Source: Chlorella sorokiniana
Taxonomy: Eukaryota > Chlorophyta > Trebouxiophyceae > Chlorellales > Chlorellaceae
Assembly (NCBI GenBank): GCA_025917655.1
Contig: CP084611.1
Coordinates: 4,526,001 to 4,590,000, forward strand
Direction of reading: 5' to 3'
DNA: 64,000 bases
In this document: positions 23,808 to 35,061 of the stretch, in pieces
How the letters are laid out: each line of letters begins with the position of its first letter
Position numbering within the stretch: position 1 is the stretch's first letter
The notes under the pieces: generated by a model
Told to the model about the DNA's origin: nothing
The model's input: only the letters and a program-made list of their open reading frames with translations
Database searches by the model: none
Made by a program: the position numbers and the translations under genes

Positions 23808-24725
23808 ATGGTCAACAACATCCTTGAGCTGAACGAGCACCGCCGGGGTGTGGGCCTGTGCATTTACCGCCGCGATGGGCTCGTCTTCACTGCCCGCCGA
23901 GTGGACGACCCGCAGCGCAGCTGGCAGATGCCGCAGGTGCTCTTCTGTCGCTGCACCCACATCTTTGCCCCCTTCTACGTGTCATCCATGCCAATCAAGC
24001 CCATGCTCCTCACCCTTTCGTTCGCAGCCACCTGCCTCAGCGCTCGTTCTGCGCTTCTGCCACGGAAGCCTTCACTGTTTGGTTTGAGGTTTGCTCTCGC
24101 GTGCAGGGGGCATCGATCCGCTGGAGAACCCGATGCGGGCGGCGTATCGTGAGCTGCAGGAGGAGACTGGCATCACCCCGCGCACTGCCGCATGGTGGCC
24201 TCCATCGATCACTGGCTGGAGTATTCCTTCCCCACCAAGGTGACCGACCCGCGGTCTGGCGAGTTCCTGCGCTACCGCGGCCAAACGCAGGTGGGCAGCC
24301 TGGGGCGACGGGTGGGCGTTCGGTGAAAGAGGGGTGGACGCGCAATAGCGCAAAGGCCTGTGGCATGTTGACTTCGGGTCCACCAACCACAGCCATGTGG
24401 ATGGCCCTCGAAGCACTGTGTCGTCTTAGGGCTATTCACTCCTCTTCTCCAAGCCATGCCGCGCATGCACTGTTTCAGCACTGTGCCAATGTATTGCCAC
24501 CGTACCATCGTACTGCAGAAGTGGTTCCTCTTTGAGTACACTGGTGACGAGTCGGAGATCGACCTGTCCTGCCACGGCCACCCCGAGTTCTCTGAGTACT
24601 CCTGGCAGCGGCTGGAGGGGCTGCCGGAGGGGGTGGTGGACTTCAAGCGTGGCGTGTACTGCCAGGTGGCGGCGTACTTCGGCCCAGAGATCGCGCGGCG
24701 CGTGGCAACCCTCAGCACCGTGTGA
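23808..24725 (+). CDS. Nudix hydrolase, RppH / diadenosine-polyphosphatase type
   Basis: Hydrolyses nucleoside diphosphate-X compounds, most likely Np(n)N or 5'-triphosphate RNA caps as in plant NUDT26/27 and bacterial RppH. The N-terminus runs NEHRRGVGLCIYRRDGLVF. The Nudix box is complete, from GGIDPLENP to RELQEETGI near 24110-24175 (GX5EX7REUXEEXGU). It is followed by VASIDHWLEYSFPTKV, RYRGQTQ and KWFLFEYTGDESEIDLSCHG, with a C-terminal FKRGVYCQVAAYFG typical of the family. Two introns are clear. The frame shifts just after the Nudix box; one extra C in 24176-24179 restores ITPAHCRMVASID. The start at 23808 fits other short members, but an upstream transit-peptide exon is not excluded. 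Confidence 0.88.
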
Positions 24726-25438
24726 GGCACCGCGCTGCACGCCTGCGCTCCCCACCCGGCGTTTGCGCCAGCAACCAATCGCACCACACAATGCCAGGAT
24801 CCAACTTTTTGGCTGCTGTGCTCCTGGGTGGGCCCCACCTGTGCATCCGGCATTCGGCAGCTGCTCGATGGTGCTGCCCGACCAGCCCAGCCGGCCTGCC
24901 AGCTTGTGTTGACTTTTGAGGCTTTTGATCTCTTTCGCCTGCCCCTGGGCAGTTGCACCCTTGCGTCGCTCTGGTGGCCTCAGTTGCCGCAGCGGTCACC
25001 AGCATGCACATCCCCTTGCGCTTCTCCTCCCCCCTTGCCAAACCAGCCAACAAACGAACCTGCCACAAGCAACGGCAACCCCCACAGCATCCCTTATGAG
25101 CCCCTGCCCCCGCCCTGTGATTTTGTATCGTAGCGGTAGGAGCACGCGCTTTTGTTTCATTGACTGTGAGCTCGGGTGCCCCGCCAAACACCGCCAGCGG
25201 CCAACCCATCCTTTGATGCCCTTTCCAGCGCTCACACTTCATATGCGTGCTGCTGTGCTTACAAAGTTTCTGTCGCTTGTGTACAGCTGCGACCCTGTAA
25301 TCTATTGCGTCATCTCCTTCTTCATGGAAAGCCTGCCAACTGTTGGGCACTGCTGCTACCAGCAACGCTGCGCGATTGTCGCATGGGTGGCGGTTTCCAT
25401 CGCCTGCTGCGCCTGCTATGCTGGGCAGCGTACAGTGC
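24726..25438. other. Convergent intergenic region
   Basis: Holds the 3' ends of the Nudix gene (plus strand) and the ankyrin gene (minus strand). Long frames exist but carry no conserved block and run through introns of the ankyrin gene; I see no gene here. Confidence 0.5.
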
Positions 25439-26705
25439 TCAGTACTGCGACAGCACCTCACGGGCGAAGCGGTACGCGTTGGACCAGGCGGGCTGGCACA
25501 TGTCGATGGGCAGCTGCGGCAGGGCAGGGCGTGGGTGGAGCGGCAGGTGTTTGGCGCCATACACCTGCCACCCAGCCAAAGCTGGCTGGCTGCTTCTCCG
25601 TGCAGATGTGAGCCCTTTGACGCATGCTGCCGGCGTGTGGTGGATCCCGCCTGAGACTGCCCGCTAGCCGACAGAGCAGGCACTTCCCCCACCGCCCACC
25701 CCCATCTTCGTACTCGGTCGTCCCGCACCTTGTCCTGCTTGTTGCGCAGCTGCTTGTCAGCCCCTTGGTCCAGCAGGTACTTGACGATCTCCACGTGCCC
25801 CCGCATCGCCGCCCAGTGCAGCGCGCAGTTGTCGCCCTGCGGGGCGGGTGCCGGGCGGGCGGGCAGCTGGCTGAAAGGAGGCGCTTGATGTGTAAGCTTC
25901 TGCACGCTGGCGCCGCCCGCCCCTCCCCCTTCCCCCTTTCCCCACCCCTCACATACGGCCCTCCCCACACCCACCCCACCCAACCCCTCCCCCATCCCAC
26001 CGAGTCGATGGCGTTTACGTCGGCGCCGTGCTCCACCAAATACTTGACGGTGTGGTAGTGGCCGTTGTGGGCGCAACGGATCAGCGGTGTCTCGCCCATC
26101 TGCGGCGGGGCAGAGGGCATGTGTCCTCGTTGGGTGAGCAGAGCGCGTGAGATTAGAGGAGGTAGGAGGGGCAGCTGCGCGCCACGCACCACGTTGCGTT
26201 GCTCAATGTCGGCCCCCTCCTGTAGCAGCAGGCTGACGCAAGTCAAGTGGCCTGCATGGTCAATTTTCCATCGATTGCATGACATGTACGGTGAGGAGCA
26301 CGGCAGCAGCAGAGAAACCAGAGCACAGGCGTTGCAGCTTCTGTCCTTCCATCTTCCTCTGTTCTTCCATACCATTGCCGGCGGCCAGCAAGAGAGGGGG
26401 TCCCCGCAGTGATCCGACTCGTTCAGAGGGGCACCCTGCACGATAAGCATATGGTGCACATCCCAACTTTGACTACGGAAGTATGCAGTGCAAATGCCAA
26501 CTCAAGCGTCAGCGTCCGCCCACCTCCTCCAGGTGTTCCTTCACCCAGTCATAGTAGCCGTCCACACAGTCGCGCCAGATGTTGGACTTCTCCGGCACAA
26601 ACTTCCCGTTCTGCAAGCATATTAACGGCCCGGGTTAGGCAGCAGAGGAAGCGCACTGGCCGTCACCTCGCACAGCAGGTGGCTCACGATCAGGTCAAAC
26701 GGCAT
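25439..26705 (-). CDS. Small ankyrin-repeat protein
   Basis: ATG at 26705 gives MPFDLIVSHLLCE. The exon NGKFVPEKSNIWRDCVDGYY ends with DWVKEHLEE. Three to four ankyrin repeats follow: HLTCVSLLLQEGADIEQRN (26240), GETPLIRCAHNGHYHTVKYL with VEHGADVNAIDS (26060), and NCALHWAAMRGHVEIVKYLL with DQGADKQLRN (25800). The C-terminus is MCQPAWSNAYRFAREVLSQY, with a stop at 25439. There are five or six exons. Ankyrin repeats mediate protein binding; nothing else points to a pathway. It faces the mitochondrial carrier gene across a 311-bp divergent region. Confidence 0.85.
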
Positions 26706-27016
26706 TGCTGCTGACTTAGGAGCCTTCGCGGACTCTTGTCAGTGTTGCAGCAGCCCTGGAAGCCAGCGAGAGGGCCCCAGCGGGTAAGGGTCAACCTGCT
26801 GGGACTGCTGCGCCAGCTGGCGGCCAATGGTGGTTCTTTCAAAGCGTCTGATTTGCACCTCATTGCCCTGCTTGCAGGTATTCAGAGTGTGCCTCGGGTC
26901 CCTGTTGGATCCTTGCCGCAGAATAGTTTGAGCTCCTTTGGTTGCTGAAAGCATTTTGCTTTTGGACCTGCCAGCATCCGCCGGACATCAAACAACTCAC
27001 AGTACACAGGCGGAAA
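26706..27016. promoter_or_regulatory. Divergent promoter region of ankyrin and mitochondrial carrier genes
   Basis: Both genes start outward from these 311 bp. No coding block or clear core-promoter motif is seen. Confidence 0.4.
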
Positions 27017-28757
27017 ATGCCGTCAGAGGGGGAGGGAAGCCCCGTGAGTATCCTTCATCGCAGTGTCGCGGCCGCGGGCGCCTCGGTGGTGTCTGCCTTC
27101 GTCGTGAACCCTCTGGATGTGGTCAAGGTGCGCTTAAGTGCACCCAAGAGCATTCTGTGTGTGGTAACATCCGCCTGACAGCGGCGCCTGTGCCCACACC
27201 CGCTGCTGCTGTGCGCGTGAAGGCAACCGATGTTTGTTTCCCCCTTGCAGACTCGCATCCAAGCCCAGGGAGCCATGGGCGCCAACAGAGCGGTTTGGCA
27301 GCAGCAATCAGAGACGCTACTAGAGTGCGCAGCCGGCCGCAAGCAGCCGTTGCTGCTGATATTACATCATGTGGCACGCACCTGTTTCATACGATACTGA
27401 TACTCTTACATTTACCCTTGCTCTTCCCTCGACATCATCCTGTTGACTTTTGCCGTTGCCCTGGGCCCTCCTGTGCTGCTGCCGCAGGAAGTGGTCGTTT
27501 GCAGCCTGCGACTGCTTCCGTGCGCCCGCGCCGCCGCAGCTGCCGCTGGCCGCCTGCGGCCCTGGCTGCACCGCCACCGCGGCCACCGCGGCGCCCGTGT
27601 ACCGCGGCACGCTCGACGGCCTGCGCAAGATCGCCGCGCGGGAGGGGCTGGGCACGCTGTGGCGCGGTACCGACGTTGCGCTGATGATGGCCATCCCCAT
27701 GGTCGGCATCTACCTGCCGCTCTACGACTACCTGCTGGCGCAGCTGCAGCAGCTGCAGGGGGGCCCACAGCGCCGCTAGTGGCGGGCACCCTGGCGCGCA
27801 CCGCGGCCGTCTACTGCACCGCGCCCTTTGAGCTGGTCCGCACGCGGCTTCAGGCGCACGCGCACGCTCCCTCGGCGGCTCAGGCGACGGCGGCGGCAGG
27901 TGGGTGTGAAGGGTTGGCGAGGCCGCTCCGCGGCAGTGAAGCGCTGCCTCTTGCAGCAGCCTGGCTGCATGCCTGCACACACACAAGTGGCCGCTGTAGG
28001 TTGTGCTGCTGCTCGCTGCGAGGGCATCATGCCGCCGTTGGTCCGCTAACGGGCCCGCCGAGGCGTTTGCTGCTGTGCAGATGCGACGCGGGGCGGCGTC
28101 GGCCGTGCCGCCCTGCTGCTGCGGCACATGCCCAGCCGGGAGGAGGCGGGGGCAGCCGCCTGCGCGCTGCGGGGCGCATGTGGCGGGGGTGGGCGCCACG
28201 CTGGCCAGGGACGTCCCCTTTTCTGCGCTGTACTGGGGCCTGGTGGAGCCCATCCGCGGAGAGCTGCTGCCCCAGCCCCACTCGCCAGACGTGCACGAGT
28301 GGCAGGTCTTCACCGCCAACGTCACGGGTGGGCCGCCGCCGCCCAGCTGCCGGCCCCACCCTCGTCCAGCTGGCTGGGCTGCTGCAGCAGTCATATGCCC
28401 CTCTCCTGCCTTTGCCTCCCTCTCCTGATCGATTCAAATGCAGGGTGGGGCATCCATCCCTCCTGCCTGCCCGCCTGAACACCTCGGAGCGAGCTGCCCC
28501 CGCATGCGCGCAGCGGGAGCCGTGGCGGGGGGCTGTCGGGCGCCATCACCACCCCCTTCGACGTGCTCAAGACGCGCGCGCAGCTGGCTGCCGGTTCGTC
28601 TGCTGCGCGGCCGCTGCTGCAAAGCCTGCGCAGCATCGCTCGGGAGGAGGGCCTGGCGGCGCTCTTCCGCGGCTGGAGCGCTCGCTCCGCCAAGGCCGCC
28701 CCAGCCTGCGCCATCGTCCTGTCTGCCTACGAACTGATCAAGCACGTATGTGATTAG
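27017..28757 (+). CDS. Mitochondrial carrier family protein, SLC25A39/40 (MTM1)-like
   Basis: Inner-membrane transporter with three roughly 100-residue repeats. All three signature motifs Px[DE]xx[KR] are visible: NPLDVVK then TRIQAQG (27110-27265), APFELVRTRLQ (27820) and TPFDVLKTRAQL (28555). Each is followed by the expected second-half block: GLRKIAAREGLGTLWRGTD (27625), LARDVPFSALYWGLVEPI (28200) and LRSIAREEGLAALFRGW (28630). The C-terminal VLSAYELIKHVCD and the second-repeat PMVGIYLPLYDYL resemble the SLC25A39/MTM1 group, linked to mitochondrial glutathione import and iron/manganese handling; that assignment is inference. ATG at 27017 with at least five introns. The six-G run 27758-27763 breaks the frame, and one more G joins LQGG to PTAPLVAGTL. 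Confidence 0.9.
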
Positions 28758-29292
28758 GCCCTGGCCGCCCCCTGCCCTGGCGGCCACTGTGGCTCATTGC
28801 CCTGTGGCCATGGCCGCCCTGCGCCGCTCGGTTCCGCTGCGACGTATCTTCCTTCGTGAGTGCCTGCTCCCGCAGCATGAATGAATCTCTTCCATAGACA
28901 CGTATATGCCCACACATTTCGTTTGCCTTCCCCTCGGAATGTTATTCTTTCGTTCACCCTGAAAACCTCAACGCCTTGTCGGAAGCGCCGCCTTATCGCA
29001 GTACCGTTTGGCTTCAGGCAGCTTCAATGCTGCTGCCCGCCGCCGATGCAAGGCTTGGCTAGCACGCCTGTAACTGCACGCCAAGCTGCACGCCATTGCA
29101 TGAATCGAGGCCCATGTTTTCCCACTGCAAAGGTCGATTCAAGCAGCAGTCTTGGATTGGCCCAAGACGTGTTGCTGCGTGTGAAACCACTCATCAACCT
29201 CCTTGGACGTGTGTCTGCCACTCCATTTCGACCAGCCCAGCCACTTGCAATCCAACCCTCTACGTTGGCATTTCTGTCTGTTACACTCGGCA
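28758..29292. other. Intergenic: carrier 3' UTR and promoter of the first secreted gene
   Basis: About 535 bp between two plus-strand genes. No conserved coding block is visible. GC content falls compared with the carrier exons. Confidence 0.5.
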
Positions 29293-31542
29293 ATGAAGAC
29301 GCCTGCAGTGCTGCTCCTGCTGGGCCTCGCCCTCTGTGCGAACGCTTCCTCAGGTGAGACATCGTTACTAGGAGTGGTTCCAGCCTCGGGTGTGGCATCC
29401 AAAGGTGGCAGCAGCAGCTGCAATCTTGCAGGAAGAGGCGGGCTGCCGGCGGGCGTTGACGCAAGCGGTTCCGGAACTCACCTCTGATGCTCTCAAGACT
29501 GCGTGGCTTGCCCCTGCAGGCAGTCGCCGCCTGCTGACGGAAACCGAGCCTTCCGAGTGCACCACAGGTTGCAAGGCGCTGCCTGTGGTGCCGGAGCCTG
29601 GTGGGTGTGAGCGGTGCCCAGTGTGCCCCGCATGCCTGCCAGACCTCATGCCCGTGCTGCCCGGCAAAGCTGTCTGGGCTACGCCAAGGTCGGCCAGCGG
29701 GCTGACCAGCCTTCCTGTTGCCTTCCCGCGCCTTGCAGAAACCTGTTCCGGCATCACCGACGAGTATTGCTGCGCCAAGGTGGGCCCTGTCAGCCACGGG
29801 TACCTAGCCTGCCGTGTGATATAGGAACGCTGACAGGTCGACACTCGAGCAGCAAGCCATCCGATGCTGGCGGGGCGGCAGCACATCCGCCTGCGGGCGT
29901 GGCTGGTTATGCGCTGCTGCCCCGCCCCGCTTGTCATCAGGGATAGCGTCTCGCTCAGCCCCGATCCATCCAGGACCCCACAGCATAAACGCTGCTGCTG
30001 CTGCCGCCCTGCACGGCATCGCTGCTGCAGGAGGTGGAGGTTGACAGCTACGACAAGGTGGTTGAGCCCACAGAGTGCGTGCTGGTCATCAAGGCCGCGC
30101 AGGAGGAGCAGGTGGTGAAGCAGCACCCCTGCTTAGCAAGAGCTTCAGCCTGTTCAGCGGGTGAGGGAGCGAGGCGATACATGCTGCCGCATTGCGCAGC
30201 TGTGGGTATGAGCCAGGGCGCACCGGCGGGCTGCGAGGCATCCCAGGCGTGGACCAGCAGTGATGCAGCCTGGTTCTCACCTGCACCCGACTGCCCGAGC
30301 CCCGCAGGGACAGCAAGGCTGCAGCCCTTTCATCGGCCAGCGCCAGCGCCGGAGCCACTGCCGGGGCCAGCGCAGGCACGAATGATGATATTGAGGGCGA
30401 CAGCGGCGAGCTCAAGGTGCTGTCTCTGACGCTGGCGGCGAATCGCCGCGGTTATTGCCGCGGCAAGTGCCGCTGGTCTGGGAGGACTCTACTGGCGCCG
30501 AGGTGAGAGCTTGCACCAAGCGCCAACGGGGCCCTGCTGTAGGCCGTTGTTAGGATTCAGCGGAAAGCAGCAGGGCGAGGCTTGGTGGCCTCTTCCTGTT
30601 GCAGCCTGCCCTACGCTGCGATGCCAAGTGCCATCTGCACTGGGTGAGGTGACCAGGCATGCTGAGCACAGGAGCATGTGACGCCCATCCTTGAGCTTGA
30701 TCCTTGCCGCACATGTTTTGTGCGTGTGCGCTGCACCTGAGGAGGAGGAGGAGGCGTCCGGTGATGATTCCGCGCCAGAGGACCGCGCCTTGGACCTCTC
30801 CCTGCTCCACCCGACGACTCGGGACGACGTCGGCGACGACGAGGTAAGGGCCAGCGGGACTCACCAGAGGCAGCTGTCCGGAAGTCTTCCTCAGCCAGCT
30901 GCCTTCATGAATGGGCCCCTGCTCTCTGCTTTGCCCTGCTGGCTGATTTTTGTGGCCTTGCGGACCACGAGAGCTGCGCCCCTTGCTGATGAGCAAGTGC
31001 TTGTGCAGCCTGCCCCCGTGCACCCATTTCCTAGTGGTGGCGCCTCTGCCACGGCATTCGCATACGCCGCTGCCTCAGGCGCCAACTCCTTCACCTCAGC
31101 CGATACCTCCACCATCTTGGGCAGCAACTTTGCCTCCGCCTCATCCCAGGCCTCCGGTAAGTGGGCCAGGCCTCCTGCCTGCCATCCACGTGAGGTTCCC
31201 GCCAGCACCCTGCAAACTAGTGGCACAATGCTCCACCGCCCTCCCTGCAGCCTTTGCTGGTGGCTTGGATGACTAGCTTGGTAATCGGATGGGCCTGCAG
31301 GCGGACAGCCTCTGCAGCGTTGTTGCTACTGCCCTGCATGCCTTCATGCACCGTCTTGCAACTCCAAGGGGTCCCCTCCTTCACAGCTACAACCTTCTCG
31401 TCGGCTTAGGCCTCCTCACTGGCATAGTATCCCTGCCTTCTCCCCGCAGGCCATCGTCGAGCATCGACCCAACTGCAGCGTTGTTGACTGCACCTGCAAA
31501 CCCTCATCCCCAGTGCACCTCCATCCTCGAAGTCTCGACTGA
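29293..31542 (+). CDS. Secreted cysteine-containing protein, unknown function (first gene of the secreted cluster)
   Basis: Exon 1 (29293-29353) encodes the signal peptide MKTPAVLLLLGLALCANASS and ends in phase 1. Exon 2 (29520-29600) gives GSRRLLTETEPSECTTGCK. Then come ETCSGITDEYCCAK (near 29745), EVEVDSYDKVVEPTECVLVI (near 30035), an acidic exon EEEEEASGDDSAPEDRA (near 30740) and a Ser/Ala-rich exon ATAFAYAAASGANSFTSADT (near 31050). The last exon carries RPNCSVVDCTCKP and stops at 31542. Paired cysteines suggest disulfides outside the cell. The Ser/Ala-rich exon resembles the modules of the neighbouring family, so this may be a distant relative. Internal exon edges are approximate and the 30035-30420 part is uncertain. 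Confidence 0.55.
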
Positions 31543-31924
31543 TTCAGATCAGCCATGCCCGCACTGGGCCTGTTCACGGCTTTGCTTCTTTCGCTGCCCT
31601 GGTCACAAAGCCTCGTGATTTGTGATATCGTGAATTGTGACTTTGTGTTTGGATTGTTTGAAAGAAGGAGCGCATTGGTATGTAATGTACTCGCATGCAT
31701 GGTGCGCTGTATTAGTTGGACCGGGCAGGAGGCAGGATTTCACAGCAGGGGAAGATTATGCAAAAAGCAGGCCGCAAGCAAATATGAACTGAAGCTCCCG
31801 AGGTCAGCCACTTTGTGCAACGGCCGGTATGAAACATAGTGGCATAAACCGCTCGCTAAGGCACATCGGCGCAGGCAGAAGGGGGACTGAAGCGGCCTTG
31901 CTTCATTGTGGCCTCAAAGGCCGT
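31543..31924. other. Convergent intergenic region
   Basis: The 3' ends of the 29293 gene and the minus-strand family member meet here. The sequence is A/T-rich for this window; no gene is seen. Confidence 0.5.
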
Positions 31925-33065
31925 TCACGGATAAGGCCGCTCATTCTTGATGATTCCGGACACATCGGGCTTGACAGTGGACTTTGCCACAACCTGTGCA
32001 GGGTAAGCAGCTTGCATCAATATGGCATAATGCTTGAGAAGGCACCAGTGAGCCAAATGACCGGTGGCTGGCTGGAGCAGAGCACTGCAGTTGCCGTCGC
32101 GCGTTTGAGGCAGCACCAGCCATGCCCACCCAGGCTATGCCGTTGGTATCGGTGCTGTGAGAGGTGGAGGCACCATTCTGGTCCAGGGTGGCATCAGCGT
32201 AGCCCGATGCAGAGCCGCCTGCATGTGGGCGTGGGCACGTGATCTGGGGCGGCTGTAATGCAGAGGGAAGGCCAGCAGGCACCCAAGCTCAACTCTCAGC
32301 TGGCAAAGCTGGAGCTTGCAGCACTCACCCTTCTTGGCCCTCATGATGAGCTTCAAGCAATGCGAAGAGGGGCACGGTGGCAAAAGTCTGATTGCGTGAA
32401 TGTACTTTGGAGAGGCATGCATCCCTGCACGGCTAGCCCTGTGCTGGGGCATGCTGCTCACCTTGGTCTCAGTCTTGGCCTTGTCCGTTTTGGTGACGCT
32501 CCTGGTGTCGGCCTGCGAGGTGAGGCTGCGCTTCAACGGCAACCTTGCGAACTCAAGGTCGTGCCTTTGTCACAGCACTGCTGCATTCGACCCTTGCGTG
32601 AAGCACCTTGACGCTGCCGTCCTGGCCCGCCTTTATGGTCCCAAAGCTGGTGCTCTGCTGCTTGCCTGGCTCAATGGTGCCTGTGCTGCCAATGGCAGCA
32701 GTGCCCGCTGCAATGATATTGGAGACAGCGGGGGTCACAGCGTCTGGGGTTGAGAGGCACTGGACTGCATGTGCAACGCAGCTGTGGTGATGCGGCAATG
32801 CCAGGAGTGAGGCATTGCCATGCCGCTGCTCACCCCCATCTATGTTTGCGTTGGTGTCCGTCTTAACCGTCCCAGCCACAGGATCCTCAGAGAGCAGGCG
32901 AGCGCACTCGCCTGCGTAGCACAGGACGGAGGTAAACAGCGGTGAGTTCCGGGGCAGCGGCATGGCAGGTACAATAGCCCCCACTGCTGGCGATGGCAAG
33001 CAGCACCGCCGCTCACTGCTGGCCAGCAGGGCCAGCAGGCACACAGCCAGGAATGCCTTGGTCAT
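31925..33065 (-). CDS. Small secreted Ala/Ser/Thr-rich protein, AD-module family member 0 (inverted)
   Basis: Seven exons, read exactly from splice signals: 33065-33017, 32911-32834, 32707-32607, 32512-32462, 32350-32329, 32218-32130 and 31993-31925, giving about 152 residues in one open frame. Signal peptide MTKAFLAVCLLALLAS, then CARLLSEDP and KTDTNANIDG. The 101-nt exon gives GSTGTIEPGKQQSTSFGTIK; the next starts ADTRSVTKTDK. The fifth exon is a 22-nt microexon (LIMRAKKG). Then GGSASGYADATLDQNG, and the end KPDVSGIIKNERPYP. The first six exon lengths (49/78/101/51/22/89) are identical to those of the gene at 54910, which supports both models. It points away from the nine-copy array. No enzymatic motif is present; the product is extracellular or wall-bound at most by inference. 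Confidence 0.8.
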
Positions 33066-33627
33066 TGGAAGCAAAGCTGCAGGAGGGCAACGGAAAGGAG
33101 ATGAGGGACACAGGCTCTGCCGAAGAATGGTAATCAGGCAACCGCGTTCTGCTATATGTGCGGATGGTCTACCAGCACAACCTGTTAAAGGAGAGGGCTT
33201 GCAGCTGGAGAGGGCTTGCAGCTATCTCAAGTAGCGTACTTTGCAATGAAATTAACAGCTTCGATGGATCTGTGGCATGAAAACATGAGAGACTTGCATG
33301 GCTGCGGCGTGTACGGGATGGTGCCTGCCGCACTCCCGCGTCACAACAGTAGGGCTGTACGCCGCACCCGCTACTCAGAGAGCTGCCTCTGCTGCACTCC
33401 TCACCTTCTCCATCGCCTTTGCCCTTTTGACTGCCTCTGTGGCATAAAACATGATAACCTTGCATGGTTGCGGCGTGTACGGGATGGTGCCCGCCGCACC
33501 TCCACGTCGCCTCAGTACGGCTGTACGCCGCACCCGCTACTTAGAGAGCTGCCTTTGCTGCACTCCTCACCTTCTCTCTCGCCTTTGCCCTTTGGCCTGC
33601 CCGTCTCGCCTCGGTCCGTCGGTCACC
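33066..33627. promoter_or_regulatory. Divergent promoter region with an internal partial duplication
   Basis: Separates family member 0 from array unit 1. A segment of about 130 bp beginning GCATGG.TGCGGCGTGTACGG occurs twice in direct orientation, at about 33296-33425 and 33460-33600. The second copy leads straight into the unit 1 start, and the same segment stands before every array unit, so it is the likely core promoter and 5' UTR of the array genes. Confidence 0.6.
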
Positions 33628-35061
33628 ATGAACAAGGCTTTCCTGGCTCTCTGCCTGCTGGCCATGACGGCCTGCGGTGAGCGTCGGCACGGCGTGGGTG
33701 GGGTGGGCAGCATTAGCACAGATCTCTGGTTGCAGTCCCGCTGATGCTCTGAAACGCCACATCTGTCAAGAAACATTGCCGCCAGAACGCTATTGCCCCC
33801 TGCCCTGCCCCCACTCCCCTCCTACCTCCACAGCCGCCGCCCGCGAGCTGCATGGCCAGTCGTCAAAGTACTCCAAGAAGCTTGACGTGTTCACCAAGAC
33901 AGACGCCAAGGCCACCACCAAGGGAGGTGAGGCCGTGGGGTGTGTGAGGGCGGTGCTCGGCACGCGGACACAGCTGGGCTGCCGGTGTGCTGGTGGGGAA
34001 GCTTGGCTGCTGCCTGTTCACAGCTGCTGCCCAGGTTGCTGCCTGCACTGGTTGCACCGTACCTGGTGTTTGTTGTCCCTGTGCGCAGATGCAAAGGCAA
34101 AGGCGGCGGCGGACACCAAGGTCACCGACAAGAAGATCGAGGCCGAATCGCTTGCCTACGGCAAGTCTGGCTATTTCGGAGCCTCCTCGGTGAGTGGGGT
34201 GGCGAGGTGAGCTGCTGCTGAAACAGGCAGTGGCTGCCCCCCATCCCTCTGTCACCACCACTAATGCCATATCAGCACACACACGTGCGCCCTCCTGCAA
34301 GCAGGCTGACGCCGACGCTCTGGTCAAGGTCGATGGCTACAAGAAGGACGCCAAGATTGACACCGAAGTGGGTGTGGGTGTGGGTGTGGGGGGGAGGGGG
34401 TTGGCCAGGCAGGACTGGTGTTGGTGCCGCTTGATGCTTGCACTAGCGCCTGCCCTGTTAGCCCGTCTCTTGGAAGCTCTGCTCACATTCTGTGTGCTTG
34501 CAACCCTGTTGCTGCTGTGCAGGCTGAGGTGGAGACCAAGGGATGTGAGTGGGCAGGCGGGGTGGGCTTGTGACCGTGCTTGAAAAAGACGGGTCTGTGC
34601 TGGGCGGGGCTTGCAGACAGCTCACCATGGCAGCAGAAGACGCTGGCGCTTCTCTGATGTGCCTCTCCGCCAAGGATTTCAGGCTGGGCCTTACCGCCTG
34701 GCCCCACACCACTGTGCCTGCGCAGCCGCTGAGGCCACCGCATACGCTGATGGCAAGATCTCCAAGGACAAGATCACCAGCTCCAGCTACGCTGAGGCGG
34801 AGTCCGACAAGTGGGGGCTGCTGACGTAAGCAAAGCGGGGCGGGGAACCCAGCCAAATGGTCAGCAGATGGCAGCAAAGCCCACCGCCGGTGCCTGCCAC
34901 CAGATGCTTCGCGCTGGCCCTCACCCAATCGGCAGCTGCAACTGAGTGCATCAAGGCACTTTCCCGCTGCTCTTCTGAGAGACTTGAACGCTGCGCTGAC
35001 TCGTGTGCAGGCCAGCGCCGAGTCCAAGGTTGATGTGGATGCTGGCTACAAGAAGCCTTGA
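33628..35061 (+). CDS. Array unit 1: small secreted AD-module protein (type copy)
   Basis: Exons: 33628-33676, 33834-33926, 34089-34189, 34305-34367, 34523-34544, 34726-34825 and 35011-35061, about 159 residues if the full frame is kept. Signal peptide MNKAFLALCLLAMTACG, then AAARELHGQSSKYSKKLDVF, KAKAAADTKVTDKKIEAESL with AYGKSGYFGASS, ADADALVKVDGYKKDAKI, a 22-nt microexon AEVETKG, ATAYADGKISKDKITSSSYA and finally AESKVDVDAGYKKP. The mature protein is rich in A, K, D, S and T, has no cysteine or enzymatic motif, and shows alternating small/polar residues that could form beta structure (inference). Exon 6 is 100 nt because its G run has five bases; the canonical module is 101 nt. The last exon then stays in frame only if a second acceptor AG 5 nt downstream is used. 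Confidence 0.85.

Noticed and set aside
24712-26076. A 454-codon minus-strand open frame
   Set aside because: It joins one ankyrin exon to intron and intergenic sequence; the conserved ankyrin blocks need splicing and end at 25439.
27443-28753. A single 436-codon plus-strand frame as the carrier gene
   Set aside because: The three carrier repeats fall in different frames and are joined by introns with clear GT and AG; this frame contains only part of them.
33628-33676. Bacterial lipobox-like end of the signal peptide (LLAMTACG)
   Set aside because: The gene has spliceosomal introns, so bacterial lipoprotein processing does not apply; the diverged paralogues lack this cysteine.
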